From assembly GCA_946405805.1 (NCBI GenBank), contig CAMJIL010000002.1, positions 27,663-91,662 on the forward strand: DNA of 64,000 nt, written 5' to 3'. The DNA is from an uncultured Prevotellaceae bacterium (GTDB taxonomy: Bacteria > Bacteroidota > Bacteroidia > Bacteroidales > Bacteroidaceae). How positions within the stretch are numbered: position 1 is the first letter of the stretch; the number at the start of each line of letters is the position of its first letter. Of the stretch, positions 53,681 through 64,000 are shown piece by piece. A program made the translations under genes and the position numbers. The notes below the pieces were generated by a model, which worked only from the letters and a program-made list of their open reading frames with translations, did not search any database and was not told where the DNA came from.

Positions 53681-53713
53681 TTTTTCTTTAAAGGATTAAA
53701 GAAGTTATTGGAT

Positions 53714-54160
53714 TTAAAGGACTATTGCTTCACCACCGACTGCCTTGATTGCTTCTTCCGCAGTCTTAGAGAAAGCATTTGCCTTTACTGTCAGCTTAGC
53801 CTTAAGTTCACCATTAGCAAGAATCTTTACCATTTCCTTGCCATTTGTCAAACCTGCTTCAACGAGCTGTGCTATACCAATTTCTGTCCATCCGTTCTTC
53901 TCTGACAATTTCTGCAGAGTAGAGAGATTTACAGCGAAGTACTCCTTATGATTGATGTTCTTAAAACCAAACTTTGGAACACGGCGTTGCAGAGGCATCT
54001 GACCGCCTTCGAATCCAATCTTTTTCTTATAACCAGAACGTGCCTTGGCACCCTTGTGACCACGAGTAGAGGTACCTCCCAATCCTGAACCAGGACCGCG
54101 ACCGATACGACGACGTGAATGGGTTGAACCAGCAGCTGGCTGCAAATTATTCAATTTCAT
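53714..54160 (-). CDS. rplO: Ribosomal protein L15
   Basis: Large-subunit protein (MKLNNLQPAAGSTHSRRRIG, GRGPGSGLGGTSTRGHKGAK-type glycine-rich region). 148 aa. Confidence 0.97.
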   Translation of the reverse strand: MKLNNLQPAAGSTHSRRRIGRGPGSGLGGTSTRGHKGAKARSGYKKKIGFEGGQMPLQRRVPKFGFKNINHKEYFAVNLSTLQKLSEKNGWTEIGIAQLVEAGLTNGKEMVKILANGELKAKLTVKANAFSKTAEEAIKAVGGEAIVL

Positions 54161-54184
54161 AATTCTTTGTCGTTTAATATGTTA

Positions 54185-54361
54185 TTACTCTACTACTGTT
54201 ACGAGGTGGTGAACCTTACGAATCATGCCACGGACAGAAGGAGTATCCTCCTTTTCTATTACCTGAGAAATCTTATGTAAGCCCAGTGCAAGAAGGGTAC
54301 GCTTCTGATCTGCAGAAGCACCGATACGGCTTTTAATCTGCTGAATTTTAATTGTTGCCAT
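54185..54361 (-). CDS. rpmD: Ribosomal protein L30
   Basis: 58-residue protein read directly from the minus strand (MATIKIQQIKSRIGASADQK, LGLHKISQVIEKEDTPSVRG, MIRKVHHLVTVVE). Lies between rpsE and rplO. Confidence 0.94.
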   Translation of the reverse strand: MATIKIQQIKSRIGASADQKRTLLALGLHKISQVIEKEDTPSVRGMIRKVHHLVTVVE

Positions 54362-54380
54362 TTTATATCCTCCTTCTTTT

Positions 54381-54884
54381 TTATCCGTTAAACACTTTCT
54401 TCATGTCAATACCACGATCGTGTGCTACTGTATATGCGTCACGCATCATGCTAAGTGCCTTGATAGTAGCCTTTACGAGGTTATGAGGATTGGATGAGCC
54501 CTTTGACTTAGCCAATACATCATTCACACCTGCGCTTTCCAATACGGCACGCATAGCACCACCGGCAACCATACCAGTACCAGCTGCTGCTGGCTTCAGG
54601 AATACCTGTGCGCCACCGAAGTTACACTCAACCTCATGTGGTATTGTACCTTTCAGTACAGGAACCTTAATCAGATTCTTACGTGCAGAATCTGCACCTT
54701 TAGCGATAGCCTGCTGTACCTCACCAGCTTTTCCAAGTCCCCATCCGATAGTACCATTACCGTCACCTACAACGACAATAGCAGCGAATGTGAAGGTACG
54801 ACCACCCTTCGTAACTTTTGTTACGCGGTTGATGGCTACCAGCTTCTCTTTCAATTCTTCATTGTTAATTTTTGCTCTTTCCAT
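54381..54884 (-). CDS. rpsE: Ribosomal protein S5
   Basis: Small-subunit decoding-site protein ([40 protein letters not shown]). 167 aa. Confidence 0.97.
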   Translation of the reverse strand: MERAKINNEELKEKLVAINRVTKVTKGGRTFTFAAIVVVGDGNGTIGWGLGKAGEVQQAIAKGADSARKNLIKVPVLKGTIPHEVECNFGGAQVFLKPAAAGTGMVAGGAMRAVLESAGVNDVLAKSKGSSNPHNLVKATIKALSMMRDAYTVAHDRGIDMKKVFNG

Positions 54885-54898
54885 TGCTGTAATATCGT

Positions 54899-55243
54899 TT
54901 AGAAGTTAAGACCACCTTCACGTGCAGCGTCAGCAAGTGCCTTTACGCGACCATGATAGAGGTAGCCGTTACGGTCAAATACTACTGTAGTGATACCTGC
55001 GGCCTTTGCCTTCTCTGCAAGAAGAGCTCCAACCTTAGCAGCCTGCTCTATCTTTGGCATTGTTTCCATGCCTAAAGATGAAGCGCTGGCCAGTGTACGC
55101 CCGTCAACATCGTTAATAACCTGAACGTAAATCTGCTTATTAGAACGGAATACACTGAGACGTGGACGCTCTGCTGTACCAGTTACGTTCTTGCGAATTC
55201 TATACTTTATCTTGATTCGTCTTTCTACTTTCTTTGTTTTCAT
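54899..55243 (-). CDS. rplR: Ribosomal protein L18
   Basis: 5S rRNA-binding protein ([40 protein letters not shown]). 114 aa. Confidence 0.97.
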   Translation of the reverse strand: MKTKKVERRIKIKYRIRKNVTGTAERPRLSVFRSNKQIYVQVINDVDGRTLASASSLGMETMPKIEQAAKVGALLAEKAKAAGITTVVFDRNGYLYHGRVKALADAAREGGLNF

Positions 55244-55269
55244 AATCGTTAAGAATATTTTAAAGATTA

Positions 55270-55836
55270 TTACTTAGCCGCTGCTGATTTACCAGACTTT
55301 CTGCGGATAACCTCGCCCTGGAACAAGATACCCTTGCCCTTATAAGGCTCTGGCTTACGGAAAGAACGGATCTTTGCACAAATCATACCAATGAGCTGCT
55401 TGTCGCAAGACTCAAGGATGAGTAGCGGATTCTGATTACGCTCAGACTTGGTCTCTACCTTAACTTCTTTTGGAAGTTCAATGAAGATTGGGTGGGTATA
55501 ACCGAGTGAGAACTCAATAAGGTTGCCCTTGTTTGACACACGATAGCCGACACCTACGAGCTCAAGAGTTTTCTTGTAGCCCTCACTAACACCTACAACC
55601 ATGTTGTTGATGAGTGAACGATAAAGACCGTGGAAAGCCTGCTTCTGCTTAACTTCTACAGGGCTATTTTCGTCTATTTCAAATTTTACATGACCATCCT
55701 CAATGATAACTTTGATAGATGAGTCAACCTTCTGAGTGAGTTCGCCCTTTGGACCTTTAACAGTGACGATTTCGCCATTCTGTGATACTGTAACACCTGA
55801 AGGGATAGTAATTGGTAACTTACCTATTCTTGACAT
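55270..55836 (-). CDS. rplF: Ribosomal protein L6
   Basis: Large-subunit protein ([24 protein letters not shown]). I chose ATG 55836, which follows a clear GGGAGGATTT Shine-Dalgarno-like site; a start five codons upstream would translate that site. 188 aa. Confidence 0.96.
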   Translation of the reverse strand: MSRIGKLPITIPSGVTVSQNGEIVTVKGPKGELTQKVDSSIKVIIEDGHVKFEIDENSPVEVKQKQAFHGLYRSLINNMVVGVSEGYKKTLELVGVGYRVSNKGNLIEFSLGYTHPIFIELPKEVKVETKSERNQNPLLILESCDKQLIGMICAKIRSFRKPEPYKGKGILFQGEVIRRKSGKSAAAK

Positions 55837-55851
55837 AATAAATCCTCCCAA

Positions 55852-56247
55852 TTAATAAACATAAGCAAGAACTTCGCCACCAATCTTCTGCTCAGCAGCT
55901 TCCTTGTCTGTCATTACACCTTTAGATGTGGACAGTATTGCTATGCCCAATCCGTTAATAACTCTCGGCATGTCCTTATAACCGGCATACTGACGCAAGC
56001 CAGGTGTAGAGACACGCTGCAAACTCTTAATAGCGTTTTGTTTTGTGATAGAATCATACTTCAAGGCAATCTTAATAGAGCCCTGAGGACCATCTTCAAT
56101 GAACTTGTAGTTCAGAATGTAACCTTTCTCGAAGAGGATTTTTGTTATCTCCTTCTTCAGGTTTGACGCAGGTACTTCAACCACGCGATGCTTCGCCATG
56201 ATTGCGTTTCTGAGTCGTGTCAGATAATCTGCTATTGGATCTGTCAT
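55852..56247 (-). CDS. rpsH: Ribosomal protein S8
   Basis: 16S-binding protein (MTDPIADYLTRLRNAIMAKH; C-terminal GVMTDKEAAEQKIGGEVLAY). I chose ATG 56247, the family N-terminus, not the upstream in-frame ATG. 131 aa. Confidence 0.96.
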   Translation of the reverse strand: MTDPIADYLTRLRNAIMAKHRVVEVPASNLKKEITKILFEKGYILNYKFIEDGPQGSIKIALKYDSITKQNAIKSLQRVSTPGLRQYAGYKDMPRVINGLGIAILSTSKGVMTDKEAAEQKIGGEVLAYVY

Positions 56248-56330
56248 TTTAAATAATGTTTTAATTAATCGGGACTCCCCCGACAATATTAAATAATACG
56301 GAAGATTTTTTCTCCCAATTCTTTCTTTTA

Positions 56331-56633
56331 TTACCAGCTAGCCTTCTTTACGCCAGGGATAAGACCAGCAGATGCCATCTCACGGAACTGAATACGTGAG
56401 ATACCAAACTGGCGAATATAACCCTTTGGACGTCCTGTCACCTTACAACGGTTGTGTAGGCGTATAGGATTGGCATTCTTTGGTATTGCCTGCAATGCAC
56501 GAGCTGCCTCGTAACGTTCTGCAGCATCCTCTGAAGTAGCAATTACCTTCTTCAAAGCTGCACGCTTCTCAGCATATCTAGCAACCATTTTAGCACGCTT
56601 TACCTCGCGAGCCTTCATTGATTCTTTTGCCAT
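56331..56633 (-). CDS. rpsN: Ribosomal protein S14, zinc-free form
   Basis: 100 aa with [20 protein letters not shown]; no CxxC pairs, so the longer zinc-independent form. Between rplE and rpsH as usual. Confidence 0.96.
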   Translation of the reverse strand: MAKESMKAREVKRAKMVARYAEKRAALKKVIATSEDAAERYEAARALQAIPKNANPIRLHNRCKVTGRPKGYIRQFGISRIQFREMASAGLIPGVKKASW

Positions 56634-56645
56634 ATTCTATAATAA

Positions 56646-57191
56646 TTAAGCGTTCTTGAATGGCAGACCAAAGGCCTTGAGAAGAGCGAAGCCTTCCTCA
56701 TCGGTCTTGGCTGTTGTAACAAAGGTAATATTCATACCCTGTATACGATCGATAGCATCGATGTTTATCTCAGGGAAGATAATCTGCTCTTGGATACCCA
56801 AGGTATAGTTTCCACGACCATCAAGTTTTGACTGGATACCCTTGAAGTCACGGATACGTGGTAGTGCCACACGTACGAGTCTCTCAAGGAACTCATACAT
56901 GCGCTCACGACGCAATGTAACCATAACACCGATAGGCATCTTTTTACGCAACTTGAAGTTTGCAATATCCTTCTTAGAGAATGTAGCAACAGCCTTCTGA
57001 CCTGTGATTGTTGTAATCTCGTTGATAGCTACATCGATAATCTTCTTATCCTGTGTAGCATTACCGAGACCCATGTTAATAACAATCTTCTTCAGCTCAG
57101 GAATCTGCATTGCTGAAGAGTAGTTGAACTGCTTCTTCAACTCAGGAGCAATAGTCTCCTTGTATACTTTCTTTAACTGTGCTGTTTCCAT
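56646..57191 (-). CDS. rplE: Ribosomal protein L5
   Basis: 5S rRNA-binding protein ([40 protein letters not shown]). 181 aa. Shares one base with rplX. Confidence 0.97.
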   Translation of the reverse strand: METAQLKKVYKETIAPELKKQFNYSSAMQIPELKKIVINMGLGNATQDKKIIDVAINEITTITGQKAVATFSKKDIANFKLRKKMPIGVMVTLRRERMYEFLERLVRVALPRIRDFKGIQSKLDGRGNYTLGIQEQIIFPEINIDAIDRIQGMNITFVTTAKTDEEGFALLKAFGLPFKNA

Positions 57192-57508
57192 TACTTGATT
57201 TCCTCCCCTGATTTTTTAGAGATACGGATAACATTCTTACCCTCATGTTTGATAGAAACACGAGTAGCCTTGCCGCTCTTTGGATCAATAAGGCTCAAGT
57301 TTGAGATATGAATCGGAGCCTCTTGTTTCACGATACCACCTTGTGGGTTCTTTGCAGAAGGCTTCTGACTCTTAGATACCATATTGATACCTTCGACGAT
57401 TGCACGCTCTTCTTTAACGAGCACCTTCTGTACCTTTCCCTTTTTGCCCTTATCTCTACCGGTAAGAACAATAACGGTATCGTCTTTCTTAATATGTAAC
57501 TTACTCAT
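57191..57508 (-). CDS. rplX: Ribosomal protein L24
   Basis: Assembly-initiator protein with a KOW motif ([20 protein letters not shown]). 105 aa. Confidence 0.97.
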   Translation of the reverse strand: MSKLHIKKDDTVIVLTGRDKGKKGKVQKVLVKEERAIVEGINMVSKSQKPSAKNPQGGIVKQEAPIHISNLSLIDPKSGKATRVSIKHEGKNVIRISKKSGEEIK

Positions 57509-57538
57509 TGTTTTTACTTTTTTTGAAGTTAGTGAAGA

Positions 57539-57904
57539 CTAAAGTACCTCAGGCGCCAAAGAAACCACCTTCATGTTAACTGCACGGAGTTCACGAGCAA
57601 CAGGACCGAATATACGGCTGCCACGCAATTCACCAGCATTGTTAAGAAGTACGCAAGCGTTATCATCGAAACGGATGTATGAGCCATCAGCACGACGAAT
57701 CTCTTTCTTTGTACGTACGATAAGAGCCTTTGATACTGCACCTTTCTTTAAATCGCTTGAAGCGATAACATTCTTGACAGCAACGACGATAGTGTCACCA
57801 ACACTTGCATAACGGCGACGTGTACCACCAAGTACGCGAATGCAAAGAGCCTCACGTGCACCGCTGTTGTCACATACTGTAAGTCTTGATTCTGCCTGTA
57901 TCAT
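57539..57904 (-). CDS. rplN: Ribosomal protein L14
   Basis: Intersubunit-bridge protein ([33 protein letters not shown]). 121 aa. Confidence 0.98.
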   Translation of the reverse strand: MIQAESRLTVCDNSGAREALCIRVLGGTRRRYASVGDTIVVAVKNVIASSDLKKGAVSKALIVRTKKEIRRADGSYIRFDDNACVLLNNAGELRGSRIFGPVARELRAVNMKVVSLAPEVL

Positions 57905-57906
57905 AA

Positions 57907-58173
57907 TTACTTAGCTTTTTCAATTATTGAAACTAATCTCCACCTCTTTGTCTTGGAGAGTGGACGTGTCTCCATAATGAGGACTGTATCACCTACATTT
58001 GCCTCATTCTTCTCATCATGTGCATGATACTTTTTAGTCTTCTGCACAAACTTACCATAGATTGGGTGCTTCTCCTTGAACTTGGATGCAATAACAATGG
58101 TTTTATCCATCTTGTTGCTTGTAACAACACCCTGTCTTGTCTTTCTTAAATTACGCATTTCCATCTGGACCAT
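57907..58173 (-). CDS. rpsQ: Ribosomal protein S17
   Basis: 16S-binding protein ([20 protein letters not shown]). The start could be ATG 58173 or the in-frame ATG at 58164, which gives MEMRNLRK and fits the family better. 85-88 aa. Confidence 0.95.
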   Translation of the reverse strand: MVQMEMRNLRKTRQGVVTSNKMDKTIVIASKFKEKHPIYGKFVQKTKKYHAHDEKNEANVGDTVLIMETRPLSKTKRWRLVSIIEKAK

Positions 58174-58175
58174 TA

Positions 58176-58370
58176 TTATTTGTTAAGTTCACGTAAGCGA
58201 ATCTCTGTTTTCATACGTGCGATGTCACGACGAGCCGCTTTAATCTGTGATGGATTCTCGAGGGGAGACACTGTGTGGTTCAGCTTCATTGTCTCGAGAG
58301 CTGACTCGGCATTCTCCAACTTCTCTGTCAATTCCTTGACATCAAGTTCTTTTAATTCTTTAATCTTCAT
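58176..58370 (-). CDS. rpmC: Ribosomal protein L29
   Basis: 64-aa helical exit-tunnel protein ([20 protein letters not shown]). Between rplP and rpsQ with 2-3 nt gaps. Confidence 0.96.
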   Translation of the reverse strand: MKIKELKELDVKELTEKLENAESALETMKLNHTVSPLENPSQIKAARRDIARMKTEIRLRELNK

Positions 58371-58373
58371 AGT

Positions 58374-58802
58374 TTAAGCGTTTTTGTCGTAATCACGACG
58401 TACAACAAATTTTGTTTTAACAGGCAATTTCTGTGCTCCAAGTCTGAGAGCCTCTTTTGCGATATCGAAAGGCACGCCTTCAATCTCGAAGAGGATGCGT
58501 CCTGGTGTTACAGGAGCCACCCATCCTGCTGGGTCACCCTTACCTTTACCCATACGTACATCCGCAGGCTTTCTTGTGATTGGTTTATCAGGGAAGATAC
58601 GAATCCACACCTGACCTTCACGGTTCATCTTACGGTTGATTGCCACACGGGCAGCCTCTATTTGTCTGCTATCTATCCACTTTGGTTCAAGGGTCTTGAT
58701 ACCGAAAGAACCGAAAGCAAGCTGTGTACCACGGTGGGCGTTGCCTTTATTGCCACGTCCATCTTGCGGTCTTCTATATTTTACTCTTTTTGGCTGTAAC
58801 AT
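58374..58802 (-). CDS. rplP: Ribosomal protein L16
   Basis: Large-subunit protein near the A site ([36 protein letters not shown]). 142 aa. Confidence 0.97.
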   Translation of the reverse strand: MLQPKRVKYRRPQDGRGNKGNAHRGTQLAFGSFGIKTLEPKWIDSRQIEAARVAINRKMNREGQVWIRIFPDKPITRKPADVRMGKGKGDPAGWVAPVTPGRILFEIEGVPFDIAKEALRLGAQKLPVKTKFVVRRDYDKNA

Positions 58803-58816
58803 AGTAGCTTCTTGTT

Positions 58817-59551
58817 TTAACGATTATTGTTTCTCTTACGGTTTCCACCACGACCTTCGCGACGACCTGCGCCAGGACGGTTGCCGCCAGTCTTCTCCTG
58901 AGAGAAGTTAGGTGCGAGATCACGTTTTCCGTAAACCTCACCACGGCAAATCCATACCTTAATACCGAGGAGTCCGACCTTTGTAAGAGCTTCTGTCTTA
59001 CAGTAGTCGATATCTGCACGGAATGTATGCAGTGGTGTACGACCTTCTTTGAGCATTTCTGAACGTGCGATTTCTGCACCATTCAGACGACCAGAAATCT
59101 GAACCTTGATACCTTCTGCACCAGCGCGCATAGTATTCTGAATAGCCATCTTAATAGCGCGACGGTATGCTATCTTGCCTTCTACCTGGCGAGCGATAGA
59201 ATTAGCGACGATATTAGCATCGAGGTCTGGTTTCTTTATTTCGAAGATATTGATTTGAATCTCCTTACCATAGAGCTTCTTCAATTCTTCCTTCAACTTA
59301 TCTACATCCTGTCCACCTTTACCAATGACAATACCCGGACGGGCAGTGCAAATAGTAATAGTGACACGCTTCAAAGTGCGCTCGATGACAATGCGTGATA
59401 CGCTAGCTTTTGCAAGACGCTCGTTGAGGTACTTACGTATTTTCTGATCCTCTACGAGATTCTCACCGAAGCTCTTACCACCGAACCAGTTTGAATCCCA
59501 GCCGCGGACAATGCCGAGGCGATTTGCTATTGGATTTACTTTCTGTCCCAT
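58817..59551 (-). CDS. rpsC: Ribosomal protein S3
   Basis: Small-subunit head protein with KH domain ([18 protein letters not shown]). The C-terminal Arg/Gly-rich tail ([16 protein letters not shown]) is common in the phylum. 244 aa. Confidence 0.97.
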   Translation of the reverse strand: MGQKVNPIANRLGIVRGWDSNWFGGKSFGENLVEDQKIRKYLNERLAKASVSRIVIERTLKRVTITICTARPGIVIGKGGQDVDKLKEELKKLYGKEIQINIFEIKKPDLDANIVANSIARQVEGKIAYRRAIKMAIQNTMRAGAEGIKVQISGRLNGAEIARSEMLKEGRTPLHTFRADIDYCKTEALTKVGLLGIKVWICRGEVYGKRDLAPNFSQEKTGGNRPGAGRREGRGGNRKRNNNR

Positions 59552-59556
59552 ACTAC

Positions 59557-59961
59557 TTATTTTTCATCATTGGTTTTTGTGTCTACAAACAGCGTTACGT
59601 GATTAGAACGTTTGCGGATACGATATCCACGTCCCTGTGGTGCAGGACGCATACGCTTCATTGTTACGCCTTCGTCAACAAATATCTTTGAGATATACAA
59701 CTCGCCATCTTCTGCTTTGCGGTCATTCTTGACCTCCCAGTTTGCGATAGCAGAGCGCAACAGTTTCTCAACATCAGCAGAAGCCTGCTTCTTAGAGAAA
59801 CGGAGTACGCCAAGAGCTCTGTTTACCTCCATGCCACGAATCATGTCTACAACGTAGCGCATCTTGCGTGGAGATGAGGGCACACCAACGAGCTTGGCAA
59901 AGTATTGATTCTTTTTAGCCGCTTTAATAGCTTCAGCAGCGTTATGTTTTCTTGCTCCCAT
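59557..59961 (-). CDS. rplV: Ribosomal protein L22
   Basis: Exit-tunnel protein ([39 protein letters not shown]). 134 aa. Confidence 0.97.
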   Translation of the reverse strand: MGARKHNAAEAIKAAKKNQYFAKLVGVPSSPRKMRYVVDMIRGMEVNRALGVLRFSKKQASADVEKLLRSAIANWEVKNDRKAEDGELYISKIFVDEGVTMKRMRPAPQGRGYRIRKRSNHVTLFVDTKTNDEK

Positions 59962-59991
59962 TTCGTTTTCTTTTTAATGGATTAGCCCGTC

Positions 59992-60258
59992 TTATTTCTT
60001 GTTACCGGCATGTCCGCCGAAACGACGTGTTGGAGCAAACTCGCCGAACTTGTGTCCGACCATGTTCTCCGTCACATAGACAGGAATGAATTTGTTACCG
60101 TTATGAACAGCTACTGTATGACCCACGAAATCAGGTGAGATTACAGAAGCTCTGGCCCATGTCTTTACGACACTCTTCTTACCGCTCTCATTCATAGCGA
60201 GAATTTTCTTCTCGAGAGAAACGTTGATATATGGACCCTTTTTAAGTGAACGACTCAT
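59992..60258 (-). CDS. rpsS: Ribosomal protein S19
   Basis: Small-subunit head protein ([35 protein letters not shown]). 88 aa. Confidence 0.97.
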   Translation of the reverse strand: MSRSLKKGPYINVSLEKKILAMNESGKKSVVKTWARASVISPDFVGHTVAVHNGNKFIPVYVTENMVGHKFGEFAPTRRFGGHAGNKK

Positions 60259-60283
60259 AATTTCTTTTCTTTAATTTGTGGGT

Positions 60284-61111
60284 TTACTTCTTGTTAGCTC
60301 TTTCTATAATGTACTTATTGCTTTGCTTCTTGGGAGCACGAGTCTTGAGACCCTTAGCATATAAGCCCTTACGTGAACGTGGGTGTCCGCCTGACTGACG
60401 TCCTTCACCACCACCCATTGGGTGATCAACTGGGTTCATTACAACACCACGGTTGTGTGGACGACGACCGAGCCAGCGTGAGCGTCCTGCCTTACCTGAC
60501 TGCTCAAGAGCATGGTCAGAGTTGCCAACAGCTCCTACTGTTGCCTTACAAGCAGAGAGCACCTTACGTGTTTCGCCTGAAGGGAGTTTAATTACACAGT
60601 AACTGCCTTCACGAGAAGTCAACTGAGCGAAATTACCTGCCGAACGTACGAGCAGAGCGCCCTGTCCAGGACGAAGCTCGATGTTGTGGATAACGGTACC
60701 TACTGGGATGCTTGCCAGAGGAAGGGCGTTACCTACCTCAGGAGCAGCCTCCGCACCAGACATCAATGTAGCACCTACCTGAAGTCCGTTAGGAGCAATA
60801 ATGTAACGTTTTTCACCGTCAACATAGTACAACAGAGCGATACGAGCCGAACGGTTTGGATCATACTCTATTGACTTTACTACAGCTGGAACACCATCTT
60901 TCTCTCGCTTGAAGTCGATCATACGGAACTTCTTCTTGTGACCACCGCCTTTGTAACGGACAGTCATCTTACCAGTGTTGTTTCGACCACCGGTAGAACG
61001 CTTACCGTAAACGAGAGACTTCTCTGGCACGGATGCAGTAATATCCTCGAACGTGCCAATAACTTTGTGTCTTTGACCAGGGGTAACTGGCTTTAATTTA
61101 CGTACTGCCAT
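60284..61111 (-). CDS. rplB: Ribosomal protein L2
   Basis: Peptidyl-transferase-centre protein ([40 protein letters not shown] containing the conserved loop). 275 aa. Confidence 0.98.
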   Translation of the reverse strand: MAVRKLKPVTPGQRHKVIGTFEDITASVPEKSLVYGKRSTGGRNNTGKMTVRYKGGGHKKKFRMIDFKREKDGVPAVVKSIEYDPNRSARIALLYYVDGEKRYIIAPNGLQVGATLMSGAEAAPEVGNALPLASIPVGTVIHNIELRPGQGALLVRSAGNFAQLTSREGSYCVIKLPSGETRKVLSACKATVGAVGNSDHALEQSGKAGRSRWLGRRPHNRGVVMNPVDHPMGGGEGRQSGGHPRSRKGLYAKGLKTRAPKKQSNKYIIERANKK

Positions 61112-61119
61112 TTCTTATA

Positions 61120-61554
61120 TTAAATATTGCTATAAAAATCAATTTCCTCGCCAGCCTTAAGAGTGACGATAGCTTTCTTGACGTCATTCTTCTGACCCTT
61201 GATAAGACCTGCCTTTGTATAACGAGCAGAACGCTTACCAGCGTAGTTCATTGTATTAACGTCCTCAACTGTAACATTGTAACGAGCTTCTATCTCAGCC
61301 TTGATCTGAAGCTTATTTGCCTCAGGCTTTACAAGGAAGCCATACTTTGCCTGTGCAGGCTTTGTGTATGAATAGACAGTCTTTTCCTTTTTGATTTCCT
61401 GTCCATTCTTCTTTACTGTATAGGAGATCTTCTCCTCAGTTGCACCCTTAGCCTCAGCACGATTAGCAGGAACTACGACTCTCTTATCTGCAGAAGACTT
61501 TTCGGTGACCTTTGTCATCTTTTCAGTAACAATAGGCTTAATGATAAATGTCAT
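61120..61554 (-). CDS. rplW: Ribosomal protein L23 with an internal insertion
   Basis: Exit-site protein that docks SRP and trigger factor. The start MTFIIKPIVTEKMTKVTEKS and the part from KYGFLVKPEANKLQIKAEIE on match L23. Between them about 48 residues (roughly 20-68, ADKRVVVPANRAEAKGATEE… YSYTKPAQ) are extra, giving 144 aa against about 96 in Bacteroides as I recall it. The insertion is in frame, charged and within a region that leads to the tunnel loop. Not a frameshift. Confidence 0.93.
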   Translation of the reverse strand: MTFIIKPIVTEKMTKVTEKSSADKRVVVPANRAEAKGATEEKISYTVKKNGQEIKKEKTVYSYTKPAQAKYGFLVKPEANKLQIKAEIEARYNVTVEDVNTMNYAGKRSARYTKAGLIKGQKNDVKKAIVTLKAGEEIDFYSNI

Positions 61555-61574
61555 ATTTTGTGTCTCCTATAAGT

Positions 61575-62204
61575 TTACTTTGTTAAAATCTCGTCGATTA
61601 CCTGTACTGACTTCTCAGAAACAACAAGTACGTCTGCATTGAGCACCTTGTATGCATTGATGGTGTTTGCAGTCATAACCTCTGCCTTCTGGAGATTGCG
61701 TGCTGACAGATAAACATTCTTATTAACTTCTGGCACTACGAGAAGAACCTTCTTATCTGCAACGTTGAGATTCTTTACTACGTTCAGGAACTCCTTTGTC
61801 TTTGGAGCCTCGAATGAGAAATCCTCAACTACGATGATGCCGTTCTCCTGAGCCTTGTAAGAAAGAGCGCTCTTACGTGCAAGAGTCTTAACCTTCTTGT
61901 TGAGCTTGAAACGATAGTCGCGTGGCTTAGGACCGAATACACGGCCACCGCCTACGAGTACTGGAGAGTTGATATCACCACGACGTGCGCCGCCGCCGCC
62001 CTTCTGACGACCAAGCTTACGTGTAGAACCAGACATCTCGCTGCGCTCCTTTGACTTTGCTGTACCCTGACGCTGGTTAGCGAGATACTGCTTAACGTCG
62101 AGGTAGAGAACGTGATCGTTTGGCTCGATTGCGTAGATCGCATCATTCAGGACAACCTTACGTCCGGTCTCCTGACCATTGATATTTAATACGCTAGCTT
62201 CCAT
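61575..62204 (-). CDS. rplD: Ribosomal protein L4
   Basis: Exit-tunnel protein ([40 protein letters not shown]). 209 aa. In many bacteria it represses the S10 operon; whether it does here is unknown. Overlaps rplC by one base. Confidence 0.97.
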   Translation of the reverse strand: MEASVLNINGQETGRKVVLNDAIYAIEPNDHVLYLDVKQYLANQRQGTAKSKERSEMSGSTRKLGRQKGGGGARRGDINSPVLVGGGRVFGPKPRDYRFKLNKKVKTLARKSALSYKAQENGIIVVEDFSFEAPKTKEFLNVVKNLNVADKKVLLVVPEVNKNVYLSARNLQKAEVMTANTINAYKVLNADVLVVSEKSVQVIDEILTK

Positions 62205-62818
62205 TACTTCTGAATTAAGAGGGTTGAACCATTACATCCAGCTACAGAACCCTTAATGATAAGGAGATTGCTCTCTGGAATTACTTTTAACACACGAAGG
62301 TTCTGAGTGGTAACACGCTCGTTACCCATATGGCCACCCATACGCATACCCTTGAATACTTTTGCTGGATAAGAACAAGCACCGATAGAACCTGGCTTAC
62401 GCAGACGGTCGTCCTGACCGTGTGTAGCCTGACCTACACCGCCGAAACCATGGCGCTTCACAACGCCCTGGAACCCCTTACCCTTTGAAGTACCAACAAC
62501 GTCAACAAACTGAGCGTCATTGAAAATCTCCACAGAGATAGTGTCACCGAGGTTATACTCCTCGTCAAACTTGAACTCGGCCAAGTGCTTTTTAGGTGTT
62601 GTGCCTGCCTTCTTGAAGATACCCATCATAGGCTTTGTTGTACGGCTCTCCTTTGCCTCTGCAAAGCCGAGCTGAACAGCCTTATAACCGTCCTTCTCGA
62701 CGGTCTTAACCTGAGTAACAACACAAGGACCAGCTTCGATAACAGTGCACGGTATATTCTTACCGTCGGCACTGAAAACGGATGTCATTCCGATTTTTCT
62801 TCCAATTAATCCTGGCAT
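62204..62818 (-). CDS. rplC: Ribosomal protein L3
   Basis: Large-subunit assembly protein ([40 protein letters not shown]). 204 aa. Confidence 0.97.
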   Translation of the reverse strand: MPGLIGRKIGMTSVFSADGKNIPCTVIEAGPCVVTQVKTVEKDGYKAVQLGFAEAKESRTTKPMMGIFKKAGTTPKKHLAEFKFDEEYNLGDTISVEIFNDAQFVDVVGTSKGKGFQGVVKRHGFGGVGQATHGQDDRLRKPGSIGACSYPAKVFKGMRMGGHMGNERVTTQNLRVLKVIPESNLLIIKGSVAGCNGSTLLIQK

Positions 62819-62864
62819 TTCAATTTAAATTTTTAATTTATTCCTTGTTACGTTTAATAATTTA

Positions 62865-63170
62865 CTACACCTTTATTTCTACTTCTACACCAGAAGGGAG
62901 GTCGAGCTTCATCAGAGCGTCAACAGTCTTTGTTGTTGAGCTGTAGATGTCGATCAGACGCTTGTAGTCTGAAAGCTGGAACTGCTCACGAGCCTTCTTG
63001 TTAACGAAGGTAGAACGGTTTACTGTATAGATGCGCTTGTGTGTTGGGAGTGGAATTGGACCACTAACGATAGCGCCTGTTGCCTTAACGGCCTTAACAA
63101 TCTTCTCAGCTGACTTATCAACCAATGTGTGGTCATAAGACTTCAGCTTGATACGGATTTTCTGACTCAT
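62865..63170 (-). CDS. rpsJ: Ribosomal protein S10
   Basis: Small-subunit head protein and NusE ([37 protein letters not shown]). 101 aa. First gene of the S10 group, after fusA. Confidence 0.97.
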   Translation of the reverse strand: MSQKIRIKLKSYDHTLVDKSAEKIVKAVKATGAIVSGPIPLPTHKRIYTVNRSTFVNKKAREQFQLSDYKRLIDIYSSTTKTVDALMKLDLPSGVEVEIKV

Positions 63171-63211
63171 AATCTTTTAATTTGTTTATTTATTGTTATT
63201 ATTTAAATATG

Positions 63212-63243
63212 GTACCCGTAAAGAGTCATTTGCTCACGGGTAC
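63212..63243 (-). promoter_or_regulatory. Stem-loop between fusA and rpsJ
   Basis: Perfect 8-bp stem GTACCCGT / ACGGGTAC with a 16-nt loop, 9 nt after the fusA stop on the minus strand. It could be a partial terminator, a processing site or an S10-leader control element. No full T-run follows on the minus strand. Confidence 0.45.
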
Positions 63244-63251
63244 TCTTTTAT

Positions 63252-64000
63252 TTATACCAAATCAGCGCGACCGCCGTTCTCTTCCAAGATAGTCTTGGCA
63301 ATAGAGCTTGATACTGGCTCGTGGTGGTCATATTCCATAGAAGAGGTAGCACGACCTGATGTGATGGTACGCAATGCTGTTACATAGCCGAACATCTCTG
63401 CCAGTGGAACCATAGCCTTAACGACCTTAGCACCTGAACGAGCATCTTCCATACCCTGTACCATACCACGACGCTTGTTGAGGTCGCCGATTACGTCACC
63501 CATGTTCTCTTCTGGTGTTACAACTTCTACCTTCATGATAGGCTCCATGAGGCAAGGACCTGCCTTAGGACATGCATTCTTGAAGGCGTTGCGAGCAGCG
63601 AGTTCGAATGACAACTGGTCAGAGTCAACTGGGTGGAAGCTACCATCGATAAGTGTAACCTTCAGACCTGTTACAGGATATCCACCGAGGACACCTCCCT
63701 TGAGGCAGTCTTCGAAGCCCTTCTGAACAGCAGGAATGAATTCCTTAGGCACATTACCACCCTTCACCTCATTGATGAACTGCAGATCGCCTTCCTTATA
63801 GTCCTCATCCTTAGGACCGATGTTAACGATGATGTCAGCGAACTTACCACGACCACCAGACTGCTTCTTATAAACCTCGCGGAGGTTAACTTCCTTGGTG
63901 ATTGCTTCCTTGTAGTTAACCTGTGGCTTACCCTGGTTACATTCAACCTTGAACTCACGCTTCAGACGGTCGATGATGATATCGAGGTGCAACTCACCCA
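63252..64000 (-). CDS. fusA: Elongation factor G, C-terminal part (cut by window edge)
   Basis: The last 249 or so codons of EF-G, the translocation GTPase: domain III end, IV and V. Recognised by [28 protein letters not shown]-type [16 protein letters not shown], and [20 protein letters not shown]. The gene continues past 64000. It sits before rpsJ as in the str-S10 arrangement. Confidence 0.96.
   Translation of the reverse strand, partial: GELHLDIIIDRLKREFKVECNQGKPQVNYKEAITKEVNLREVYKKQSGGRGKFADIIVNIGPKDEDYKEGDLQFINEVKGGNVPKEFIPAVQKGFEDCLKGGVLGGYPVTGLKVTLIDGSFHPVDSDQLSFELAARNAFKNACPKAGPCLMEPIMKVEVVTPEENMGDVIGDLNKRRGMVQGMEDARSGAKVVKAMVPLAEMFGYVTALRTITSGRATSSMEYDHHEPVSSSIAKTILEENGGRADLV

Overview
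The window comes from a Bacteroidales chromosome, most likely Prevotella or a close relative. Support for this: a division and cell-wall cluster in Bacteroidota order, promoters of the type TTTG-N19-21-TAnnTTTG, few Shine-Dalgarno sites, zinc-free forms of ribosomal proteins S14 and L36, a secreted C10 cysteine protease with a type IX-like C-terminal sorting domain, and DNPR-type MurE (meso-diaminopimelate peptidoglycan). No rRNA gene, tRNA gene, CRISPR array, insertion sequence or prophage was recognised.

Layout. (1) 1-15184, plus strand: division and wall cluster ftsL-like (cut by the window edge), ftsI, murE, mraY, murD, ftsW, murG, murC, ftsQ, ftsA, ftsZ and a dGTPase-like gene, tightly packed or overlapping. 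(2) 15257-18974, plus: a lone ABC ATPase and a large secreted M16 peptidase. (3) 19083-28709, minus: a cysteine desulfidase-like gene, an NSS-family sodium symporter and a 2286-residue two-module peptide synthetase ending in a reductase domain, probably one operon. (4) 29000-36516, plus: a nine-gene sulfur operon holding a MetY-like PLP enzyme, a DsrE-family protein, a TusA-like carrier, an encapsulin-type shell protein with a cyclic-nucleotide-binding insert, a SufS-like cysteine desulfurase with a long N-terminal extension (predicted cargo), a ThiS-like carrier, a MoeB/ThiF-like activator, a JAMM protease and serine acetyltransferase. (5) 36774-42646, minus: M13 peptidase, C10 peptidase, a secreted TPR-like protein and a DUF5675-like remnant. 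(6) 43637-47874, plus: cytidine deaminase, GluQ-RS, a DUF486 membrane protein, a TtcA-like thiolase and a Na/Pi cotransporter. (7) 47992-64000, minus: the fusA(partial)-S10-spc-alpha ribosomal superoperon down to rplQ.

The most interesting system is region 4. It joins a desulfurase nanocompartment to a complete set of genes for protein-thiocarboxylate sulfur transfer, as known for homocysteine synthesis in Wolinella (HcyS/HcyF/HcyD/MetY) and cysteine synthesis in Mycobacterium (CysO/Mec). The ThiS-like carrier ends in GGG followed by five or six extra residues that would have to be removed, and a JAMM protease able in principle to do so lies two genes away. The divergent cysteine desulfidase could supply or compete for the same sulfur.

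A second theme is a set of heptanucleotide tandem arrays. They fill the spacers of the sulfur operon and also lie inside coding sequences (ABC ATPase, M16 signal peptide, four places in the synthetase), where gain or loss of one 7-bp unit would shift the reading frame.
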